Shown: in pieces, positions 6,926 through 12,130 of the stretch
Numbering within the stretch: the first letter of the stretch is position 1
How the letters are laid out: the number at the start of each line of letters is the position of its first letter
Source: an uncultured Victivallales bacterium
GTDB taxonomy: Bacteria; Verrucomicrobiota; Lentisphaeria; Oligosphaerales; JAFGRS01
Direction: 5' to 3'
Assembly: GCA_903834675.1 (NCBI GenBank)
Contig: CAILKC010000501.1
Coordinates: forward strand, 1-12,130
Length of the DNA: 12,130 bases
Notes under the pieces: generated by a model
The model's input: the letters and a program-made list of their open reading frames with translations, nothing else
What the model was told of the DNA's origin: nothing
Databases searched by the model: none
Position numbers and translations under genes: made by a program

Positions 6926-7074
6926 CCTAGGAGCCTGTCGGACTTTAGCCGAGACGTGGGCCGTGTCGCGTCCTGACATGCCCTAGGTGGCAACGGTTTC
7001 TCCGGAGGCCGTCCCTGGCGGTAACATTGCCACTCCCGGGGGGTTCGGCGGGCGACGTCCGACAGGCTCCTAGG
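6926..7074. mobile_element. MITE-like element, 149 bp, no coding capacity
   Basis: Perfect 18-bp terminal inverted repeats: 6926-6943 and 7057-7074 (CCTAGGAGCCTGTCGGAC and its complement). The outer CCTAGG is itself palindromic. The true repeat may therefore start at GAGCCTG with a CTAG target duplication on each side, and the sequence cannot decide between the two readings. The interior (about 113 bp) has a small hairpin (GTGGCAA/TTGCCAC) and no credible ORF. Size and structure suit a non-autonomous transposon moved by an enzyme encoded elsewhere. Confidence 0.8.
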
Positions 7075-7108
7075 ACCTGAGCAGTCACCACCTACGGAAC
7101 GGACACGC

Positions 7109-7125
7109 GCCCGCCTGAGGCGGGC
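7109..7125. repeat. Short GC hairpin upstream of the obg operon
   Basis: GCCCGCC-TGA-GGCGGGC, a perfect 7-bp stem with a 3-base loop, just before the candidate -35 box at 7130. No T-tract follows, so it is not a standard terminator; possibly an operator or a barrier against read-through from the repeats. Confidence 0.45.
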
Positions 7126-7129
7126 CTCA

Positions 7130-7158
7130 TTGCCGCGCTGCTTCTGCGAGGCTATGTT
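7130..7158 (+). promoter_or_regulatory. Possible promoter of the obg operon
   Basis: TTGCCG (7130-7135), a 17-base spacer, then TATGTT (7153-7158), each matching 4 of 6 consensus bases. Start expected near 7165, about 50 bases before the ATG at 7217. Confidence 0.4.
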
Positions 7159-7216
7159 ACACACTGGCAACGCTTCACGGTTCAACCTGCCCGTGTGGGC
7201 TCCGGGATTCCCTGCT

Positions 7217-7504
7217 ATGAAGAGCGCTTACGAATTGGCCATGCAACGCTTGGGTGGCACGGCCTGTCAGTATACGGCCGAGCAGAAAGAGCAGCTTGCC
7301 GATCTCGACCGCCTCTACGAATCCAAGATCGTACAGGCTAAGTTCGGGGCGCAGGCCAGACGGTCCGGGGTGGGTGCGGATGCCGCGAAGCTGAAGCTGA
7401 TCGACGACGACCTCGCCCTCGAGATCCGCTCTCTCGAGACCAAGCGCGAACGCCGCAAGGAAGAGCTGCGGACCACGTTCGCCGCTAACGGCAGCAAACC
7501 ATGA
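7217..7504 (+). CDS. Small charged helical protein upstream of obg, function unknown
   Basis: 95 aa. Starts MKSAYELAMQRLGG, then is almost entirely charged helix: EQKEQLADLDRLYESKI and, after a short Gly-containing break, a stretch ending in LETKRERRKEELR. Probably a coiled coil and cytoplasmic, with no signal peptide or membrane segment. I recall similar small proteins opening MKSAYELAMERL in PVC-group genomes, without assigned function. I chose ATG 7217 because the upstream in-frame extension from 7130 translates repeat-flanking, non-helical sequence and overlaps the candidate promoter. No strong ribosome site precedes it. The stop is 22 bases before the Obg start, so the two are probably co-transcribed, hinting at a role in translation or ribosome assembly (inference). 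Confidence 0.8.
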   Translation: MKSAYELAMQRLGGTACQYTAEQKEQLADLDRLYESKIVQAKFGAQARRSGVGADAAKLKLIDDDLALEIRSLETKRERRKEELRTTFAANGSKP

Positions 7505-7526
7505 CCTCCAGGCGGACCCTGTAGCC

Positions 7527-8567
7527 ATGTTCGTAGACCGCGCCAGAGTGATTGCCTGTGCCGGCGACGGCGGGGATGGTTGCGCCAGTTTTCGGCGCGA
7601 GAAGTTTCTGCCTTTCGGCGGACCCAACGGCGGGGACGGCGGGCTGGGCGGTTCGGTGATCTTCAGAGCTGTCACCAGCGAGCAGTGCCTGCAGAACCTG
7701 AAGTACCAGCAGCACTGGCAGGCGACCCGCGGCGAGCATGGCACCAGCAAGGACTGCAACGGGCGCCGGGGGGACAACTGCATCGTACCCGTCCCCATCG
7801 GCACCCTGGTTCGCGACGCCAACAGTGGCGAGCTGCTGGCCGATCTGACCGCGGAGAACCAGGAGTGCGTCGTCGCCCGCGGCGGCGCGGGTGGCAAGGG
7901 CAACCTACATTTCGTGACCTCGACCAACCGTGCCCCCCGCACCAAGACCGCGGGCGAGGCGGGGGAACGACGGACGCTGCAGGTCGACCTGAAAGTGGTG
8001 GCCGATGTCGGCCTGGTGGGCTACCCCAACGCCGGCAAGTCGACCCTCATCAGTGCTATCTCCGATGCCCATCCGAAAACGGCGCCCTATCCGTTTACCA
8101 CCCTGCACCCCAACGTCGGCGTCGTACGCCTGGACGAACTGCGCCGCTTCACGGTAGCCGACATCCCCGGCCTGATCGACGGGGCGCACCTGGACGTGGG
8201 CCTGGGGCATGGCTTCCTGCGTCACATCGAGCGTTGCCGGGCCCTGTGCTATGTCCTCGACCTGGGCGGGGTGGATGGACGCGATCCGCTCGAGGACCTC
8301 GCGGCTCTGCGCCGTGAACTGGAGTTCTATCTGAAGGGCCTTAGCCGCCGTCCTGCCATCATCGTCGCCAACAAGATGGACCTCGAGGCCGCGCCGGACA
8401 ACCTTCGGCGGCTGCGGGAACAGGAGTCGTTGCGCATCGTGGCGACCTGTGCCGAGCTGATGGAGAACCAGCCCGAGATCATCGAGGCCCTGCGCGAGCT
8501 CCTCGCCAGCTTGCCCGCCACCCCCCCGTCGGCGCCGCCGGCCGAGTCCCCACGCGGCGGCGACTGA
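7527..8567 (+). CDS. obgE: GTPase Obg (CgtA), ribosome assembly
   Basis: Conserved GTPase that binds the maturing 50S subunit and links assembly to guanine-nucleotide levels. 346 aa. An N-terminal glycine-rich Obg fold (about 1-158: GDGGDGCASFRREKF, GGPNGGDGGLGG, ARGGAGGKGN) precedes a G domain with P-loop GYPNAGKS (165-172), switch I FTTLHPNVG (190-198), DIPG (212-215) and NKMD (282-285). The usual G5 Ser-Ala is not obvious; the position reads VATCAEL. The protein ends in a Pro/Ala-rich tail and has no C-terminal OCT domain, as in many shorter Obg proteins. The start is ATG at 7527; no strong Shine-Dalgarno. The 95-aa protein lies just upstream, and an L7Ae-like RNA-binding protein follows. 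Confidence 0.97.
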   Translation: MFVDRARVIACAGDGGDGCASFRREKFLPFGGPNGGDGGLGGSVIFRAVTSEQCLQNLKYQQHWQATRGEHGTSKDCNGRRGDNCIVPVPIGTLVRDANSGELLADLTAENQECVVARGGAGGKGNLHFVTSTNRAPRTKTAGEAGERRTLQVDLKVVADVGLVGYPNAGKSTLISAISDAHPKTAPYPFTTLHPNVGVVRLDELRRFTVADIPGLIDGAHLDVGLGHGFLRHIERCRALCYVLDLGGVDGRDPLEDLAALRRELEFYLKGLSRRPAIIVANKMDLEAAPDNLRRLREQESLRIVATCAELMENQPEIIEALRELLASLPATPPSAPPAESPRGGD

Positions 8568-8663
8568 GGCGCGTGAGGCGGGGTTGGCCGCAGGCAGGAC
8601 GGGGACCCAGGATAAGCGGCCGCAGGCAGGCTGACAAGGGTCGGTCACAAAGAGGTATATGCC
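8568..8663. repeat. 13-bp direct repeat in the obg-L7Ae gap
   Basis: GGCCGCAGGCAGG occurs at 8586-8598 and again at 8618-8630, a spacing of 32 bases (about three helical turns). No gene in the gap. Could be a regulator site pair or chance in GC-rich DNA. Confidence 0.45.
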
Positions 8664-8978
8664 ATGCCCAGCGAGGCATTCTTCAAGCTGGCGCCGTTTG
8701 CGCGGCGTGCGGGTGTGGCGATCACGGGCCGTGAGCGCCTGCACCGCTTCAGCAAGCAGCTCGTCTTTCTGTGGGTGACCGAAGACGCTTCGGAACGCAC
8801 GGTCCGCGAGCTCCAGGGCGAGTTCACCTGCCCGCTGGTGCGCTTCTTGACCGCTGCCGATGTCGAGCGCGTGCTGGGCTTCCAGGGCACCAAGGTGGTC
8901 GGCTTCACCCAATCATCCTTGGCCACAACCCTTTTCCACGCCTGCCAGGAGAACCCAGTACAGGAGGACCAACCATGA
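8664..8978 (+). CDS. L7Ae/L30e-family RNA-binding protein (YlxQ-like)
   Basis: 104 aa, about the size of bacterial L7Ae-like proteins such as YlxQ, which bind kink-turn RNA. Visible family features are the start FKLAPFARRAGVAITGRERL (in place of the usual LGLARRAGKLVSG), then LVFLWVTEDASERTVREL (33-50), PLVRFLTAADVERVLG (57-72) and a closing VVGFTQSSLATTL. AGGTA upstream (AGAGG at 8648-8652, 11 bases before the ATG) is a modest ribosome site. In most bacteria this family is encoded between nusA and infB; here it is the first gene of a set with an oxidoreductase and an acetyltransferase, and its stop overlaps the next start (ATGA). RNA binding is a family inference; a K-turn target is not shown. 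Confidence 0.72.
   Translation: MPSEAFFKLAPFARRAGVAITGRERLHRFSKQLVFLWVTEDASERTVRELQGEFTCPLVRFLTAADVERVLGFQGTKVVGFTQSSLATTLFHACQENPVQEDQP
8966..8972 (+). promoter_or_regulatory. Strong ribosome binding site fixing the oxidoreductase start
   Basis: AGGAGG lies shortly before the ATG at 8975 and within the end of the L7Ae-like gene. It decides the start against an open frame that extends back to 8771 with no family similarity. Confidence 0.75.
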
Positions 8979-9958
8979 GTGCAGGAACAGCGCCACGGCG
9001 GGTTGCAGTCCTAGGGGTCGGCGGCATCGGCAAGCACCACGCGAAGTGGTGGCATCTCGAAGGGGCCGAGGTCTGCGCCTTCCTGGGCCGGTCGCCGGAG
9101 AGTGTGGGGCGCGCCAGCGAGACCCTCAAGGGCATGTTCGCCTTCAGCGGCAGGGGCTATACGTCGCTCAGCGAGCTCCTCGAACAGGAGCGGCCTGACA
9201 TCGTCGATGTCTGCACCCCGACCGAACTGCATTACACCCAGGCGCGGGCGGCGCTGCGAGCGGGCTGTGACGTGCTCTGCGAGAAGCCCTTCGTGTACGA
9301 TGCCGAGCTGACCGCGGCGGAGATGATCAGCCAGGCCAAGGAACTGCTGGCGCTGGCGACCCGGAAGAAGCTCCATCTCGGCGTCTGCACCCAGTACGTC
9401 ATCAACGCCCGCCTGTGCCTTGCCATCTGCCCTGAGCGTTTCCACCGGCTCGAGAGCTATCACGGCTACCTGGTCTCGCCCACGCGCGGCCGGGCGCCGG
9501 ACCCGTCGCGCACCTGGGTCGACCTGGCGCCGCATATGCTCGGCGCCATCCAGATCGCCTGTCCTGAGGCGCGGCTGGACTGGAGCAGCCTGGATCTGGA
9601 TTTCGCGGGCCACCGGGCCCGGGCGCGGTTCCGCCTCAGGCGCCCGGACGGCAGTTTCGTGAGCTGTGATGTCCACACCGACCATACCGATACCGAACCG
9701 AAGAACATCCGCCAGCTTACCTTCAACGGCTACACCTTCGACATTGGCGGCTTCAGCGATGCCGCCGGGGTGTTCCACGCCCGCATCCAGACGGCGGACG
9801 GAAGCTACGACCGCGAGGACGCCATGCGCCTGCTGATCCGTAGTTTCCGCGACGGCACGGCGGCAGTTCCCGGCCGTTTCGCCCTGCGTAACCTCGAATG
9901 GATGCTGCGCGTACTGGAGGCGGCGTCAGGAGCAAGGCCCGCTCATGCTGACCCTTGA
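8975..9958 (+). CDS. Gfo/Idh/MocA-family NAD(P)-dependent oxidoreductase
   Basis: 327 aa. N-terminal Rossmann domain with VAVLGVGGIGKHHAKWW (10-26) binding the dinucleotide, then DVCTPTELHYTQARAAL (78-94) and the family signature CEKPF (102-106, the Lys expected to sit in the active site). The C-terminal half (from about 130) forms the substrate domain: GVCTQYVINARL, then DLAPHMLGAI, a place where this family often has a catalytic His. Substrates of the family are sugars, inositols and related polyols; the substrate here cannot be told. Overlaps the L7Ae-like gene by 4 bases and the GNAT gene by 14, so the three are translationally coupled. The ATG at 8975 is supported by AGGAGG. Confidence 0.9.
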   Translation: MSAGTAPRRVAVLGVGGIGKHHAKWWHLEGAEVCAFLGRSPESVGRASETLKGMFAFSGRGYTSLSELLEQERPDIVDVCTPTELHYTQARAALRAGCDVLCEKPFVYDAELTAAEMISQAKELLALATRKKLHLGVCTQYVINARLCLAICPERFHRLESYHGYLVSPTRGRAPDPSRTWVDLAPHMLGAIQIACPEARLDWSSLDLDFAGHRARARFRLRRPDGSFVSCDVHTDHTDTEPKNIRQLTFNGYTFDIGGFSDAAGVFHARIQTADGSYDREDAMRLLIRSFRDGTAAVPGRFALRNLEWMLRVLEAASGARPAHADP

Positions 9959-10511
9959 CGAGGCCCAGGCACTGACCTGCCGCGACTCCCGGCGCTTGAC
10001 CGTACGCCGGCTGCGGACGGCGGACGCGGCGGCCCTGCAACGCTTCAACCGCGAGCTCTCGGAGCCCTCCCGCCGCTGGTTCCTGCCACACCCCTACGAC
10101 GACGAGACGGTGGGCCGCGTCCTGCAGCGCTCGGAGGCGGGCGAGGATCTGACCCTGGGGCTGTTCGACGGCCTGCGCCTGGTGGGGTACTTCTTCCTCT
10201 GGTACGTCCGGCGGCGGGTGCCGCTGCTCGGCATCGGCCTGGTGGACGATCTGCAGGGCCAAGGACTGGGACGCCCCATGCTGGAGCTGCTCATCGCGCA
10301 GGCCCGGGCGGCGGGCTGCGAGGCCATCGAACTGACGACCATGCTCGACAACGACCGCGCCTTTGCGCTCTATCGCAAGGTCGGCTTTGAGCACTTCAAG
10401 GACGTCGAAAACCTGCAGGGTAACGGCGAGTGGGTGGTCGAGCGCGCCATGATCTACCGTCTGCAGCCCCACGCGGTGCCGATGCAGGAACCCCACCGGC
10501 CGCCGGTGTAG
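9945..10511 (+). CDS. GNAT-family N-acetyltransferase
   Basis: 188 aa. GNAT fold with motif A (LLGIGLVDDLQGQGLGRPML, 94-113; acetyl-CoA pyrophosphate loop QGQGLG) and motif B near the end (NDRAFALYRKVGFE, 136-149). Transfers an acetyl group from acetyl-CoA to an amine; target unknown. Its start lies 14 bases inside the oxidoreductase gene, suggesting the two act together. N-acylation beside a sugar oxidoreductase is reminiscent of amino-sugar modification, but this is inference. The stop is TAG at 10509-10511. Confidence 0.9.
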   Translation: MLTLDEAQALTCRDSRRLTVRRLRTADAAALQRFNRELSEPSRRWFLPHPYDDETVGRVLQRSEAGEDLTLGLFDGLRLVGYFFLWYVRRRVPLLGIGLVDDLQGQGLGRPMLELLIAQARAAGCEAIELTTMLDNDRAFALYRKVGFEHFKDVENLQGNGEWVVERAMIYRLQPHAVPMQEPHRPPV

Positions 10512-10518
10512 AGGGCAG

Positions 10519-10540
10519 GGCGGAGGCTTCACCTCCCGCC
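10519..10540. terminator. Possible shared terminator between convergent genes
   Basis: Hairpin GGCGGAGG-CTTCA-CCT(C)CCGCC (one bulged C) in the 41-base gap between the GNAT stop and the convergent gene. GC-rich stem but no T-tract on either side; weak. Confidence 0.4.
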
Positions 10541-10552
10541 GTCGCGCCTGGC

Positions 10553-11797
10553 TCAGCTCAACACGCGGATCGTGGCGCTTGCGCTCGTGGGGGTGAAGGC
10601 CAGCAGCGTCGTGTCACCGTCCGCAAGGTAGGTGCCGTCACGAAACGCCGCCCGCAGCCCGGCCCGGCCCAGCGCGCGACCGTCAATCTCGACTCCCTTG
10701 GCCGCCAGGCCCTGCACGCGGAGGGTGAACTCAGGCACGCGCAACGGCAGCTCCAGGCGGATCGTCTCCTCGGCGCTGCGGCAGCTGGCCAGCTCCCTGG
10801 CGCAGGCGTAATCCGCGATCTCGCCGCAGGTCCGCCAGCAGGTACGTTCCCCCTGCGGGTCGAGGCCGCGCAGCCGCTCGACCACGGTCTTGAAGGCGCG
10901 GAAGCCACGCCGGTCGCCGTCATGCAGGCCGTAGAAGCCCTGCCAGTGACTGCACATGATGACTGGGGAGCCGTCGCGGATGAGTTCCGGCAAGCGGCCG
11001 CCGGAGAGGTCGGCGGTGATGTACTTGTCGGCATCCGCCTCGCCATAGCCGGTCCAGGAACCCGTCCAGTCGCTAGTCGAGGCGATGATCTCGCCGACCG
11101 CGCTGCCTGCCGCCCGGTCCGCATACCACACCGGCGTAGTGACGGGGCCGCTGGCGGCTACCTGCTGGAAGAAGAACGGCGTGGCTCGTCCCGTCACCGC
11201 GCGCACAGCGGCGCCGGCAACGCGAGCATAGAAGCTGAGGTTCTTGCCGCCGAACCCTCCCGGCGAGGTCACGCCCTGCGGCGGCAGGCCCACATTGCGC
11301 AGAATGCGACAGGCGGTAACGATGTACTCCGTGACCAGCTCTTCCTGGTCCTCTGGCAAGCGCGCCCAGTCGTACTGCTCCCAAATCCCAGAGGGCAAGG
11401 GCTTGCAGGTCGCGGGGTCGACGACCACCGAGTGCGTCAGCATTTCCGGGGTGATATCGAAGGCCGGGGCGATCAGCTCGCGACACATGCGCAGCCAACT
11501 CTCCTGCTGCTCACGGCTGAAGAGCGGCAGCCTTTCGTCGATCCGACCCAGCGCCCCGGGACATGGCACCAGCGAGAACTTGCCGCGCACCCCCTGCTGC
11601 CGGCACCACTCGAAGAACTCTCGGGTAAAGGACTCCGGATGCACCACCGGCACGTCCTCCCAGCGGCGCTTCTGCCCATCCACGGGATTGCGGTCACGCA
11701 TCCAGAAGTAGCTGGCGTTGAGCAGGACCGTGGAGTCGTCTATGTTCAGCGACAGCGGCACACGATCCAGTGCGTGACGGGTGATTTCAACCTGCAT
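10553..11797 (-). CDS. Uncharacterised protein resembling polysaccharide deacetylases (NodB-like barrel)
   Basis: 414 aa. PLSLNIDDS (14-22) looks like the Asp-Asp metal motif near the start of NodB-type deacetylases. GVRGKFSLVP (69-78) fits the next barrel strand, LTHSVVVD (120-127) may supply a metal His, VTSPGGFGG (176-184) sits where an R-x-P loop would be, and VIMCSHWQG (279-287) is a candidate for the last catalytic His. A beta-rich tail (about 340-414; LRVQGLAAKGVEIDGRAL) may be a separate small domain. No signal peptide, so probably cytoplasmic. Start ATG 11797, with AAGGAGG four bases upstream. Convergent with the GNAT gene. The fold call rests on spaced motifs only; an unrelated TIM-barrel enzyme is possible. 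Confidence 0.5.
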   Translation of the reverse strand: MQVEITRHALDRVPLSLNIDDSTVLLNASYFWMRDRNPVDGQKRRWEDVPVVHPESFTREFFEWCRQQGVRGKFSLVPCPGALGRIDERLPLFSREQQESWLRMCRELIAPAFDITPEMLTHSVVVDPATCKPLPSGIWEQYDWARLPEDQEELVTEYIVTACRILRNVGLPPQGVTSPGGFGGKNLSFYARVAGAAVRAVTGRATPFFFQQVAASGPVTTPVWYADRAAGSAVGEIIASTSDWTGSWTGYGEADADKYITADLSGGRLPELIRDGSPVIMCSHWQGFYGLHDGDRRGFRAFKTVVERLRGLDPQGERTCWRTCGEIADYACARELASCRSAEETIRLELPLRVPEFTLRVQGLAAKGVEIDGRALGRAGLRAAFRDGTYLADGDTTLLAFTPTSASATIRVLS

Positions 11798-12020
11798 GGC
11801 GCCTCCTTGACCTGGCCAACCCGACGAACGACGGCCGACTCGTCTGTATCCCGTTCACCTTAGGGCGCCACCGGGCGCTAATCCAGCGCTGGGGTTCAGG
11901 GCGGGCGCAGGTCAGTTCCGTAGGGGCTTCTGTTTCGATCGTCTCCGCCTCCGGCGAGCAAAACGGGTCACTTGACTCTTGGGGGAGAATTCCGGCGGGA
12001 CGTGTCGCGAATGCCAGACG
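11798..12020. other. Upstream region of the deacetylase-like gene
   Basis: No gene seen. Contains the strong ribosome site (AAGGAGG at 11802-11808 on the minus strand) and no clear promoter. Confidence 0.4.
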
Positions 12021-12117
12021 CCGCGGAGCGCTGAAAGCGCGGCCATTCCTCAGCCCAGGGCAGCGCCCTGGGAATGGAATCCCAAACGAGATTGAGCCCT
12101 GCAGGGGCGGCATACCG
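12021..12117. repeat. Modular hairpin repeat cluster at the right edge
   Basis: Three consecutive short hairpins. GCGCT-GAA-AGCGC (12028-12040). CCCAGGGC-AGC-GCCCTGGG (12054-12072, perfect 8-bp stem), bracketed by CCATTC at 12043-12048 and GAATGG at 12072-12077. The palindrome CCCTGCAGGG (12097-12106). The -GCTGAAAGC- / -AGCCCAGGGC- / -AGCCCTGCAGGGGC- order recurs, in my memory, in intergenic repeats of PVC-like and metagenomic genomes. The cluster probably continues past the window. Confidence 0.65.
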
Positions 12118-12130
12118 ACAGTCCATGGGC

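Noticed and set aside
6601..7130. CRISPR array
   Set aside because: Repeats are inverted and unequal, without regular spacers; no cas genes in the window.
6684..7185. Minus-strand frames across the repeats between pyrK and obg
   Set aside because: They translate the palindrome and MITE. Pro/Gly/Arg-rich output is a known artefact of such repeats.
7130..7216. Upstream in-frame extension of the 95-aa protein
   Set aside because: Overlaps the candidate promoter and is unlike the charged helical remainder.
10430..11863. Long open frame (477 codons) on the + strand opposite the deacetylase-like gene
   Set aside because: Overlaps the end of the GNAT gene and mirrors a gene with a strong ribosome site; composition is typical of an antisense frame.
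11787..12113. Minus-strand frame of 108 codons at the right edge
   Set aside because: Overlaps the deacetylase start and is a translation of the hairpin cluster.

Overview
GC-rich window from a bacterium, probably uncultured. The layout is compact, with small operons on both strands separated by repeat-rich spacers. No gene fixes the phylum. The hairpin repeats, a small basic protein ahead of obg, an extended TopA tail and a Gfo/Idh oxidoreductase resemble what I know from PVC-group or neighbouring phyla (Planctomycetes, Verrucomicrobia, Lentisphaerae, Armatimonadetes). That is a low-confidence impression.

Left end (1-1167, + strand), a mobile-element and decay zone. A RAYT (REP-associated tyrosine transposase) gene enters from the left edge. 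It is followed by the 5' fragment of a RhuM-family gene, a REP-like palindrome, and an internal fragment of a type I restriction HsdR subunit. This looks like the wreck of a type I restriction locus. The palindrome closely matches a 29-bp stretch inside the RAYT gene.

1214-1474 (- strand): a complete small transcription unit of promoter, tRNA-Arg(ACG), tRNA-Phe(GAA) and a strong hairpin terminator that could work in both directions.

1637-5675 (- strand): dprA-topA operon behind a near-consensus sigma70 promoter whose -35 box contains the stop codon of the gene before it. TopA has three tandem copies of an unrecognised module in its C-terminal region and a single Cys4 zinc ribbon. Upstream, 5672-6472 is a pyrK-like iron-sulfur flavoprotein with no pyrD beside it.

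6473-7216: spacer between the divergent pyrK and obg units. It holds a ~210-bp, multi-arm imperfect palindrome and, 85 bp away, a 149-bp MITE-like element with perfect 18-bp terminal inverted repeats.

7217-10511 (+ strand): a 95-aa charged helical protein, the GTPase Obg, an L7Ae-like RNA-binding protein, a Gfo/Idh/MocA oxidoreductase and a GNAT acetyltransferase. The last three overlap and are probably co-transcribed. A convergent gene at 10553-11797 (- strand) encodes a protein resembling polysaccharide deacetylases. The right edge (12021-12117) enters another modular hairpin repeat cluster.

The core genes are housekeeping: DNA topology, DNA uptake and processing, ribosome assembly, pyrimidine synthesis and tRNA. 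I saw no clear new defence or biosynthetic system. The most unusual content is the repeat biology: the RAYT/REP relationship, the nested palindrome, the MITE, and the repeated TopA tail module.
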